Shown: piece by piece, positions 1-5,994 of the stretch
How the letters are laid out: every line of letters begins with the position of its first letter
How positions within the stretch are numbered: the first letter of the stretch is position 1
Assembly (NCBI GenBank): GCA_030146905.1
Contig: JASLAV010000437.1
Location: forward strand, 1 to 6,016
Reading direction: 5' to 3'
DNA: 6,016 bases
Origin: Lentzea sp.
Lineage (GTDB): Bacteria; Actinomycetota; Actinomycetes; Mycobacteriales; Pseudonocardiaceae
The notes under the pieces: generated by a model
Databases searched by the model: none
Seen by the model: the letters and a program-made list of their open reading frames with translations, nothing else
What the model was told of the DNA's origin: nothing
Position numbers and translations under genes: made by a program

Positions 1-1893
1 GACGGCAAGACGTGGCAGGGCGCTCTCTGGGAGGTCGACCCCTCCGGTGAGCGGGAGGCCGTCCGGCTGACCCGCTCCGCCAAGGGCGACTCCTCCCCTG
101 TATTCGCTCCGGACGGGTCGCTGCTGTTCCTGTCGGCGCGCCCGGACCCGCTCGCGAAGCCGGGCGAGGCCAAGGAGAAGAAGGCGCTGTGGCGGCTTCC
201 GGTCCGCGGTGAGGCCGCCGAGGTGCTGCGGCCGGGAGGCGGAGTCGGTCACCTGCGTGCCGCGGGCGAGACGGTGCTGTTCACGTCGTCGGCGTACCGC
301 TTCACGGAGTTCGGTGACGAGGACGACGCCAAGCGCAAGGCCCGCGAGGACGCCGGCGTGACAGCGATCCTGCACGAGTCGTACCCGATCCGGTACTGGG
401 ACTCGGACCTCGGGCCCGCCTACCCGAGGCTGTTCTCCGCCCCGTTCGAGGACGTCATCACCGGGAACGTCACCGCCCTCAGCGAGGATGCCGAAAGCAG
501 GCTCAGCGACGAGGACATCGCGCTCAGCCCGGACGGGAAGTGGGCCGTTTTCGGCCACGACGTGGACGTCAGCGCCTCCTACGGCCGCAGGACCGAGCTT
601 CGGGTCGTGCCCACGAGCGGGGGCGCGTCGCGCGCCATCGCTTCCGAGGACGGTTACTCGTTCGGTGGCGCCGCCTTCACCCCGGACTCCACCGCCGTGA
701 TCGCGATCCGGTTCCGCGAGTCCACTCCGGACAGCCCGCACCGGCGGGACCTGGTGCGCATCGACCTGGCCGACGACTCGATCACGCCACTGGCACCCGG
801 CTTCCAGGAGGAGCCGGACCACCCGGTGGTGAGCCCGGACGGGTCGGCGGTGTTCTTCACCGCGAGCCACCTCGGTCACCAGCCGGTCTGGCGCCTCGAC
901 CTGGGGACCGGCGAGGTCACGAAGCTGACGGTGTCGGGCTATTACAGCGACCTCGTCGTGAGCCCGGACGGCAAGACGCTGTACGCACTGCGCAACTCGG
1001 TCGACCACCCGCCGCAGCCAGTGCGGTTCACGGCCTCCGGAACCGATCAGGATCCCGACCGGCTGCGCGCGCCCGGCGCCATCGACTCGGTACCCGGCAC
1101 CCTCACGGAGATCTCCACGGTCGTCGCCGACGGCAGGACCGTCCGTTCGTGGCTGGTGCTGCCGGAAGGTGCCTCGGCCGGCTCCCCCGCTCCCCTGGTC
1201 CTGTGGGTCCACGGCGGACCGGTCATGAGCTGGAACGGCTGGACGTGGCGCTGGAACCCGTGGCTGATGGCCGCTCGCGGTTACGCCGTCCTGCTGCCCG
1301 ACCCCGCGCTGTCCACCGGGTACGGACCCGACTTCATCAAGGCAGGCTGGGGCCGCTGGGGTGCCGAGCCCTACACCGACCTCATGGCCATCACGGACGT
1401 CGCGGTCGAGCGGGACGACATCGACGCCTCGCGGACCGCGGCCATGGGCGGGTCGTTCGGCGGCTACATGGCCAACTGGATCGCCACCCAGACCGACCGC
1501 TTCCGGGCGATCGTCACCCACGCGTCCCTGTGGCACCTCGACGCGTTCGCCGGTGGCACGGACAGCTCCTACTTCTGGATGCGGGAGATGGGAGATCCCC
1601 TCACCCAGCCAGAGCGGATCCTGGCCAACTCCCCGCACCTGCGGGTCGCGGACATCAAGACCCCGATGCTCGTCATCCACGGGGACAAGGACTACCGGGT
1701 TCCCATCGGCGAGGGGCATCGGCTGTACTTCGACCTCGTCCGACACGGGGTCAAGGCGAAGTACCTCTACTTCCCGACCGAAAACCATTGGATCCTCACC
1801 CCCGGCAACTCTCGGGTCTGGTACGAGACGGTGTGGGCGTTCCTGGCCGAGCACGTCCTGGATCAGAAGTGGGAACGACCTGAGCTGCTCTGA
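1..1893 (+). CDS. S9-family serine peptidase (prolyl oligopeptidase / acylaminoacyl-peptidase type), 5'-truncated by window edge
   Basis: Frame 1 is open from the first base to the TGA at 1891-1893, giving 630 visible codons; GTG at 223 is an internal Val codon, not the start. Residue numbers below count from the window edge. The first ~370 residues look like a beta-propeller: blade-type APDG/SPDG/TPDS motifs recur at 36-39, 176-179, 227-230, 278-281 and 321-324. The C-terminal alpha/beta-hydrolase domain (~375-625) has the HGGP oxyanion-loop motif at 404-407, nucleophile Ser485 in GGSFGGYM (codon 1453-1455), Asp564 in HGDKDYRVP and His596 in ENHW, so the Ser-Asp-His triad is intact. Known for the family: hydrolysis of short peptides, often after proline or releasing N-terminal residues, with the propeller limiting substrate size. 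Family members are commonly around 650-700 residues, so only a few dozen N-terminal residues seem to be missing; a signal peptide therefore cannot be judged. Exact specificity is uncertain. Confidence 0.93.
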   Translation, partial: DGKTWQGALWEVDPSGEREAVRLTRSAKGDSSPVFAPDGSLLFLSARPDPLAKPGEAKEKKALWRLPVRGEAAEVLRPGGGVGHLRAAGETVLFTSSAYRFTEFGDEDDAKRKAREDAGVTAILHESYPIRYWDSDLGPAYPRLFSAPFEDVITGNVTALSEDAESRLSDEDIALSPDGKWAVFGHDVDVSASYGRRTELRVVPTSGGASRAIASEDGYSFGGAAFTPDSTAVIAIRFRESTPDSPHRRDLVRIDLADDSITPLAPGFQEEPDHPVVSPDGSAVFFTASHLGHQPVWRLDLGTGEVTKLTVSGYYSDLVVSPDGKTLYALRNSVDHPPQPVRFTASGTDQDPDRLRAPGAIDSVPGTLTEISTVVADGRTVRSWLVLPEGASAGSPAPLVLWVHGGPVMSWNGWTWRWNPWLMAARGYAVLLPDPALSTGYGPDFIKAGWGRWGAEPYTDLMAITDVAVERDDIDASRTAAMGGSFGGYMANWIATQTDRFRAIVTHASLWHLDAFAGGTDSSYFWMREMGDPLTQPERILANSPHLRVADIKTPMLVIHGDKDYRVPIGEGHRLYFDLVRHGVKAKYLYFPTENHWILTPGNSRVWYETVWAFLAEHVLDQKWERPELL

Positions 1894-2903
1894 GCGTTCA
1901 TGAGCAACTGGCGGGCGCTGTCCATGTACTTCACGGACAGCGCCCGCATCTCTTCCGGCGGCAACGCGGCGCTGAGGGCAGCGCGGAGGAGCTTGCCCAG
2001 AGCGTGACCGGGACAGGCGTCCTCGGCCGCGTCGAGCGCGATGGACGCGAGGCCCCCGTCACCGCGCTGGTAGGCGTAGAAGGCGAGCAGGCAGGCCGGC
2101 TCCGCGCGCTCGGGCGCCGGGCACGACCTGGTGAGCTCGAGCCACAGCCTCTCGGCCAGCCTGAACTTGGGCAGTGCCGCGAATCCCATGCTGGCGTCCC
2201 GCACGTCGGGCACGGCCAAGGCCCTCGCCAACGCGACGACCTCCGAGTCCGGCAGCGGTCCTTTGCGGTCCTCCACGGCGTTGATCGCGTCGCGCACCCG
2301 CAGGAGCTCGATGCCCGGATCAAGCTCACCCGAGTTCGTCATGAGCTCGTCGAGCAACGCGGACCGGCGTTCCAGCGCCTCGGGCGGGTCCAGCACGGCG
2401 ATCGCTGCCAGGGCGGCACGCGACTCGAACGTCACGTTGCCGTCGTGCGCCGACGCGGCCGCCACAGCGGACAACTGCGGATCGGGCAACGTCCCGTGGC
2501 AGTCGACATCCAGGTAGCACAGCCATCGTGCGTCTTTCTGGCACGACGGCAGCCACACAGCCTCGACGACGTCGATGCCCACACCGCCCAGCTCGTGCAT
2601 GAGCGTGGTGACGAGCGGTTCGTGCGGCAGTTCCTCCGGCATGTGCTCAGACGGCGCACACATGATCACGAGGATCACGTCGGTCGCGCCCTGTTCGAGC
2701 AACGGCATTTCCAGCTGGGCGGCGAGGAAGCCTCTATGTCGAGGACGCGGCAGGTCGACGCGCATGGTCATGCTGATCAGGTGGTCTTTCAGCACCAGCA
2801 CGACGAGTGAGTCGGCCGGGTGGAACCCCATCAGGTGCGGGATCGCGGCGTAGAGGTCGCCGGCGTCACGAACCCGGATCGGTTTCGGGAGGGTTGTGGG
2901 CAT
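1863..2903 (-). CDS. DUF4192 domain-containing protein (function unknown)
   Basis: 346 residues, ATG start (complement of 2901-2903), TGA at 1865-1863. Family hallmarks run the full length: N-terminal VRDAGDLYAAIPHLMGFHPADSL (residues 11-33) followed by a hydrophobic strand; WLCYLDVDC (127-135) and the PDPQLSAVAAASAHDGNV...SRAAL stretch (140-165); and the C-terminal RLWLEL...ACLLAFYAYQRGDGGLASIALDAAE...PGHALGKLLRAAL (252-310), which looks helical. No signal peptide, membrane segment or catalytic motif is evident, so it is probably cytoplasmic. DUF4192 is an actinobacterial family with no established biochemical role, and none is proposed here. No good Shine-Dalgarno precedes the ATG; a 7-bp hairpin covers the start instead. 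The 3' end overlaps the convergent S9 peptidase by 31 bp. The upstream same-strand S15 gene ends in a strong terminator, so this gene needs its own promoter in 2904-3036, where two DnaA-box-like repeats lie. Confidence 0.92.
   Translation of the reverse strand: MPTTLPKPIRVRDAGDLYAAIPHLMGFHPADSLVVLVLKDHLISMTMRVDLPRPRHRGFLAAQLEMPLLEQGATDVILVIMCAPSEHMPEELPHEPLVTTLMHELGGVGIDVVEAVWLPSCQKDARWLCYLDVDCHGTLPDPQLSAVAAASAHDGNVTFESRAALAAIAVLDPPEALERRSALLDELMTNSGELDPGIELLRVRDAINAVEDRKGPLPDSEVVALARALAVPDVRDASMGFAALPKFRLAERLWLELTRSCPAPERAEPACLLAFYAYQRGDGGLASIALDAAEDACPGHALGKLLRAALSAALPPEEMRALSVKYMDSARQLLMNAQSSSGRSHF
1911..1947 (+). terminator. Probable terminator of the S9 peptidase gene, embedded in the DUF4192 coding sequence
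   Basis: Arms GCGGGCGCTGTCC (1911-1923) and GGACAGCGCCCGC (1935-1947) form a perfect 13-bp stem with an 11-nt loop, 17 nt after the peptidase stop codon. On the plus strand the stem is followed by ATCTCTTCC, which is moderately T-rich but not a classical U tract; actinobacterial terminators often lack one. The same bases encode residues R-A-L-S-V-K-Y-M-D-S-A-R of the opposing DUF4192 gene, where translating ribosomes would be expected to stop the hairpin acting. Position and perfect pairing are seen; termination activity is inferred. Confidence 0.6.
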
Positions 2904-2912
2904 GGGCCCACA
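2895..2912 (-). repeat. Inverted repeat over the DUF4192 start codon
   Basis: TGTGGGC (2895-2901) and GCCCACA (2906-2912) form a perfect 7-bp stem with a 4-nt loop. In the minus-strand mRNA the loop is CCAT, so the start ATG (2903-2901) straddles the loop and the first stem base. No GGAGG-like ribosome site lies upstream. The hairpin might reduce initiation, or might be irrelevant if the transcript is leaderless or nearly so. The pairing is seen; any regulatory effect is inferred. Confidence 0.4.
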
Positions 2913-2952
2913 GTGGCGAATGGAGCAGTGCAGGAGACCGGGTCAAGCCTGA

Positions 2953-2982
2953 GGTTGTGGACAACTCCGCGGTTGTGGACAG
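2953..2982. promoter_or_regulatory. Tandem DnaA-box-like repeats upstream of DUF4192
   Basis: GGTTGTGGACA occurs at 2953-2963 and again at 2971-2981, exactly 18 bp apart. Read on the minus strand these contain TTGTCCACA (2964-2956) and CTGTCCACA (2982-2974), which match the actinobacterial (Streptomyces-type) DnaA-box consensus, preferred form TTGTCCACA. The first copy is also a near palindrome, GTTGT-GG-ACAAC (2954-2965). They sit about 50-80 bp upstream of the DUF4192 ATG, just upstream of a TTGACC hexamer (complement of 2941-2946) that could be a -35 box, although no convincing -10 follows it. Two boxes are far too few for oriC. A DnaA-responsive promoter, or a site for another repressor, is inference. 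Confidence 0.45.
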
Positions 2983-3036
2983 GTTGAGATCTTGGGCTGC
3001 TCGGATACTCAGTTCTGTCGGGGGTGGGTGTTAGGT

Positions 3037-3080
3037 TGTCGCGCTTCGGTCCCCGTACGATCAGGGACCGAAGCGCGACA
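3037..3080 (-). terminator. Strong hairpin terminator downstream of the S15 peptidase gene
   Basis: Arms TGTCGCGCTTCGGTCCC (3037-3053) and GGGACCGAAGCGCGACA (3064-3080) pair perfectly over 17 bp with a 10-nt loop. The stem starts 5 nt after the S15 stop codon (3088-3086). In the minus-strand direction it is followed by ACCTAACACC, with no U tract, as is usual for GC-rich actinobacterial terminators. It separates S15 transcription from the same-strand DUF4192 gene. No gene lies on the other strand that would need it. Confidence 0.85.
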
Positions 3081-3085
3081 TCACA

Positions 3086-4885
3086 TCAGAACGCCTGGAA
3101 CACAGCGCGCCAGCCGCCCACGACCGGCAGTTCCACCGACGTCCGGGTGAGGTCCAGCGACAGACCGGCACCCGGCTTCGGGCGCAGGGTGTAGTCGTAG
3201 TCGCTGGAGATCAGCACGAACTCGAGCCGGTGACCCGCCTGCAGGACGTAGTCGTCGGGCACGATCGGCACGTCGACGTCGTAGAACTTGCCGGGCTTGA
3301 TCGGCGAAGTCTTGTCCGGCCGCTCCCTGTTCTGCGGGTCGGTCGAGCCGCGCGTGATGACGTGCGAACTGCCGTCCGGGGCCCGGTCGACGAGGAGTGT
3401 CGTCACGTTGGCGGCGGGACGGTCGAACGCGACCCGCAGGTGCGCCGTCGACTTCCCGGACAACCGCACCGGCTTCTGCGCCGGCTCCGACGTGTAGGAA
3501 AGCCGGTTCGGCGACGTCGCCTGGTCGATCAACGACTCGGCCGTCTTCGTCGCGTCGTCGGTCAGCTTCTCCACGCCGCGGCCGGGCAGAACACCGAGGC
3601 CGCCCTTGGCGGTTCCGCCCGCGGACAGGCGCAGCCGCACGTCGGACGTGCCGGGTGCCGGCCAGTCCTTCTCGTCGACCCACGTCTTGTCCTCGCGCTG
3701 CAGAGTCGCCTTCGGCTCCTTGTCGATGCCGTTGCGGTGACCCCAGAGGTACTGGGTGAACCAGCGGTTGAGCGTGCGGCGCCACTCGGCCGAACGCAGC
3801 GTGTCGGGGTCCGTGTGCCCGGACTGGTGCAGCCAGATCTTGTGCGGCGCGCCGACCTTCTTCACCGCCGAGTACCACTGCTCGACGTGCGTCATCTTGA
3901 CGTTCCAGTCGTTGAGCCCGTGGACCGCGAGCACGGCCGCACGGACCTTGCGAACGTCGTTGAGGTAGTTGCGGTCGTCCCAGAACTTGCTGTAGTCGCC
4001 GGTGATCCGGTCCTGGTCCTTCGCGATCTCCGCGATGATCGGCTTGCAGATCTCCCTGTCCGCGCGCGTGTAGACGTACTCGGCGAGCACGTCGGCGTCC
4101 TCGCCCTGGAACGTGCCGGGCGCGACGACGGCGCCGTCCGCGCGGTAGTAGTCGTACCAGCTGGAGATCGCGGCGATCGGCACGATGGCTTCAAGGCCGC
4201 GCACGCCCGTGGAGGCGACGGCGTTGGGCAGCGTTCCGTTGTAGGAGACGCCCATCATGCCGGTCTTGCCGGTCGACCAGGTCGCCTTGATGGCTTCGCC
4301 CGTCGCGGTGCGCGCAGACGCACGGCCGTTGAGCCAATCGACGACGACGCGCGCGCCGATCGTTTCGTTGACGTCACCCGTCGTCGGGCATCCCGTTGAC
4401 TTGCCGGTGCCGAGCGATTCGGCGTAGACGACCGCATATCCGCGTGCGATGAAGTAGGCCTCGTAGCGACCCGACGTGATCGGGTTGGGGCCGAGGGCGG
4501 CGGTGATGCGCTCGTCGGAGGAGGACTTCAGCAAACGGCCGTTGCGCTTGTCCGGCACGTACAGCTCGACGTCGACGTTGTGGTTCGCGACGTCGTTGCC
4601 GCCCGAGAAGTACGGGCTGACCATGTACACAACCGGCACTTTGAGGCCGCGTTCGGTGGCGCGCGGGCGGACGACCTCGGTGTAGACCTCGTCGTCCTTG
4701 CCGTCGCGGTCGCTGTCGACCGGCGCACGGACCCAGAGGCTCTCCTTCACCACGTCCTTCGGATCGAAGACGGGCTGGGCCTCGCCGTCCTTGAACACCG
4801 GCCCTTCGGCGGCTTGGGCCGTCGCGGGCAGGAATGGCAGAACTAGCACCGCGGTCAGCAGTGCGACTCTTCGTGCGCCCCTCAC
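3086..4885 (-). CDS. Secreted Xaa-Pro dipeptidyl-peptidase, S15 / CocE-NonD family
   Basis: GTG start at 4885-4883, 599 residues. This start is preferred over an upstream TTG (4948) because GGGGGTG lies 4 nt before it and it yields a proper signal peptide: basic RGARR, hydrophobic VALLTAVLVLPFLPA, and an AQA|AE cleavage site after about residue 25. The mature alpha/beta-hydrolase domain has the S15 motif ESLGTGKSTGCPTTGD (~156-171), nucleophile Ser214 in GVSYNGTLP, Asp326 in HGLNDWNV and His357 in HQSGHTDP; the spacing suits the family. A C-terminal beta-sandwich (PepX_C-like, ~395-595) is indicated by TRGSTDPQNRE, the PGKFYDVDVPI strand and VLQAGHRLEFVL. Known for the family: release of N-terminal X-Pro dipeptides, with relatives that hydrolyse esters such as cocaine, so exact substrate is uncertain. 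Probably acts outside the cell in peptide scavenging. It is followed by its own terminator and is divergent from the deaminase gene, so it is likely monocistronic. Confidence 0.9.
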   Translation of the reverse strand: MRGARRVALLTAVLVLPFLPATAQAAEGPVFKDGEAQPVFDPKDVVKESLWVRAPVDSDRDGKDDEVYTEVVRPRATERGLKVPVVYMVSPYFSGGNDVANHNVDVELYVPDKRNGRLLKSSSDERITAALGPNPITSGRYEAYFIARGYAVVYAESLGTGKSTGCPTTGDVNETIGARVVVDWLNGRASARTATGEAIKATWSTGKTGMMGVSYNGTLPNAVASTGVRGLEAIVPIAAISSWYDYYRADGAVVAPGTFQGEDADVLAEYVYTRADREICKPIIAEIAKDQDRITGDYSKFWDDRNYLNDVRKVRAAVLAVHGLNDWNVKMTHVEQWYSAVKKVGAPHKIWLHQSGHTDPDTLRSAEWRRTLNRWFTQYLWGHRNGIDKEPKATLQREDKTWVDEKDWPAPGTSDVRLRLSAGGTAKGGLGVLPGRGVEKLTDDATKTAESLIDQATSPNRLSYTSEPAQKPVRLSGKSTAHLRVAFDRPAANVTTLLVDRAPDGSSHVITRGSTDPQNRERPDKTSPIKPGKFYDVDVPIVPDDYVLQAGHRLEFVLISSDYDYTLRPKPGAGLSLDLTRTSVELPVVGGWRAVFQAF

Positions 4886-4992
4886 GAGGCACCCCCAATG
4901 CGGAAGCCAGGGACAGGTATTCGCCTGCACCCTCCCCTTTGACCGCAAGTCATGTCACCCGTCGAACGGCCCTTGACCTGAGAGCATGAGCC
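4886..4992. other. Divergent intergenic region between the S15 peptidase and deaminase genes
   Basis: These 107 bp must hold promoters for both divergent genes. Plus-strand TTGACC hexamers occur at 4939-4944 and 4973-4978, but no TANNNT-like -10 box lies at a sensible distance from either, and no TA dinucleotide occurs between 4945 and 4992. On the minus strand GAATACC (4923-4917) is the only A/T-rich candidate for a -10, and it is weak. No terminator or clear operator is seen. Confidence 0.4.
4890..4896 (-). promoter_or_regulatory. Ribosome binding site that fixes the S15 start
   Basis: The minus strand reads GGGGGTG (4896-4890), close to the GGAGGTG core, with CCTC between it and the GTG start at 4885. 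It favours the 599-residue form, whose N-terminus is a clean signal peptide. The only longer reading begins at a TTG at 4948 and would place 21 mostly polar residues ahead of the basic n-region. Confidence 0.65.
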
Positions 4993-5994
4993 GTGCACAT
5001 TTCCGATTTCGTCCACGCCCTGCCTAAGGCCGAGCTGCACGTCCACCTCGTGGGTGCGGCTTCCGTCGACACCGTCCTCGCGCTCGCCCGCAACCACCCC
5101 GACGGCCCCGTGCCGACCGACGAGGAAGCACTGCGGAAGTTCTACGAGTTCACGGACTTCGGTCACTTCATCAACGTGTACGGCGTCGTCAACGACCTCG
5201 TCACCACGGGCGAGGACGTCCGCACTCTGATCACCGGGTACGCCCGTGACGCCGCGCGCACCAACGTCCGCTACGCGGAGCTGACGATCAGCGCGACGAG
5301 TCACCTGCGGGCCGGCATCGCGCCCGACGAGCTCGTCGAGGCGTTGGCGGCGGGACGTGAGGAAGCGCTCGCGGTGCACGGCGTGGCATTGCAGTGGGTC
5401 TTCGACGTGCCCGGCGTCTGGGACGGTGACTGGGGCATGACGAGCGCGCGGTTCGCGACCGAGCACCGGCCGGACGGCTTGGTCGGGTTCGGGCTGGGCG
5501 GGTTCGAGGCGGACTCGCCCAGGACGAAGTTCCGTGAGGCGTTCGCAATGGCGCGCGATGCCGGACTGCACATGGTGCCGCATGCCGGTGAGACGACGAC
5601 GCCGAGCGAGATTTGGGCGGCGGTGCGCGATCTGCACGCGGAGCGCATCGGGCATGGTGTCAGCGCGGTGCAGGACCCGGAGTTGCTGCGGCATCTTGCC
5701 GGCGAGGGCGTGGTCCTTGAGGTCTGTCCGACGTCGAACATCCGCACGGGTGCGGTGAAGTCGTTGGACGAGCACCCGTTGCCACGGCTCGTGGAGGCAG
5801 GGGTGCCGGTGACCATCAACACCGATGACCCCGGCATGTTCCATACCGATCTCGATCGCGAGTACCTGCTGTGCCACGAACGGTTCGGGTTCGGGCGTGA
5901 CGACCTCGCCGATCTCGCGCGGGCCGCGGTGCGGGCGTCGTACGCGCCTGGTGAGTTGAAGGACCAGTTGATGAAGGAGATCGACGCGCTGTGA
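4993..5994 (+). CDS. Adenosine deaminase-superfamily hydrolase, probable 6-aminodeoxyfutalosine deaminase
   Basis: 333 residues from GTG 4993. An in-frame TGA at 4987-4989 forbids a longer start and the metal-binding N-terminus forbids a shorter one; the ribosome site is weak (GAGAG, 4980-4984). The TIM-barrel amidohydrolase signature is complete: zinc ligands His16 and His18 (ELHVHLVG), His197 with catalytic Glu200 (VPHAGET), His221 (ERIGHG), and Asp278-Asp279 (INTDDP). EVCPTSN (243-249) and GFGLGG (165-170) are also typical. The reaction should be zinc-dependent deamination of a 6-aminopurine compound in the cytosol. After HVHL this protein has Val20, where adenosine deaminases carry an Asp or Glu (in animal and E. 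coli ADA the Asp contacts the ribose 5'-OH). From memory, the Streptomyces aminodeoxyfutalosine deaminases have the same HVH-x-VG pattern and closely similar text after it (VPTD.EAL...FTDF.HFI.VY). That would place it in the futalosine route to menaquinone. No other menaquinone gene is visible here, so the substrate is inference; the superfamily is secure. Confidence 0.9.
   Translation: MHISDFVHALPKAELHVHLVGAASVDTVLALARNHPDGPVPTDEEALRKFYEFTDFGHFINVYGVVNDLVTTGEDVRTLITGYARDAARTNVRYAELTISATSHLRAGIAPDELVEALAAGREEALAVHGVALQWVFDVPGVWDGDWGMTSARFATEHRPDGLVGFGLGGFEADSPRTKFREAFAMARDAGLHMVPHAGETTTPSEIWAAVRDLHAERIGHGVSAVQDPELLRHLAGEGVVLEVCPTSNIRTGAVKSLDEHPLPRLVEAGVPVTINTDDPGMFHTDLDREYLLCHERFGFGRDDLADLARAAVRASYAPGELKDQLMKEIDAL
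5974..5979 (+). promoter_or_regulatory. Ribosome binding site for a possible downstream coupled gene
   Basis: AAGGAG lies inside the final codons of the deaminase gene, 11 nt before a GTG at 5991 and 20 nt before a second in-frame GTG at 6000. The match to the anti-SD is good; the 11-nt spacing is slightly long. It could be chance, since the bases also encode Lys-Glu. Confidence 0.4.

Noticed and set aside
540..1883. Long open frame on the plus strand overlapping the S9 peptidase
   Set aside because: Arg/Gly/Pro-rich low-complexity translation typical of an out-of-frame reading of GC-rich DNA; the frame-1 peptidase has all catalytic motifs.
2004..2810. Long plus-strand open frame antisense to DUF4192
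   Set aside because: Composition is Arg/His/Gln-biased with no domain features; the opposite strand carries a full-length recognised family.
2917..2946. Sigma-70-type promoter for DUF4192 with -35 TTGACC (complement of 2941-2946)
   Set aside because: The best -10 at 17-18 bp spacing is CCATTC or CATTCG, and the stretch has no TA step; not strong enough to list as a promoter.
2902..2952. 16-codon plus-strand mini-ORF starting at the palindromic CATG, preceded by GGGAGGG
   Set aside because: The apparent ribosome site is simply the complement of DUF4192 codons 3-7; the peptide MGPQWRMEQCRRPGQA has no recognised character and there is no promoter evidence.
3230..4399. 389-codon plus-strand open frame antisense to the S15 peptidase
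   Set aside because: Val/Arg/Asp-rich shadow of a coding strand with strong G/C third positions; no plausible start signal or domain.
4886..4948. N-terminally extended S15 peptidase from a TTG at 4948
   Set aside because: The extra 21 residues would sit in front of a complete signal peptide, and the GTG at 4885 has its own Shine-Dalgarno.
4939..4988. Pair of TTGACC...CATG direct repeats in the divergent intergenic region
   Set aside because: Only 11 of 16 positions match between copies at 4939-4954 and 4973-4988, and neither has a suitable -10; likely chance.
4986..5027. 13-codon upstream ORF (ATG at 4986) overlapping the deaminase start in another frame
   Set aside because: No Shine-Dalgarno at a proper distance and no sign of a leader-peptide function; probably chance.
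4882..5877. 331-codon minus-strand open frame antisense to the deaminase
   Set aside because: It lacks domain features and would overlap the divergent promoter region and the S15 start.
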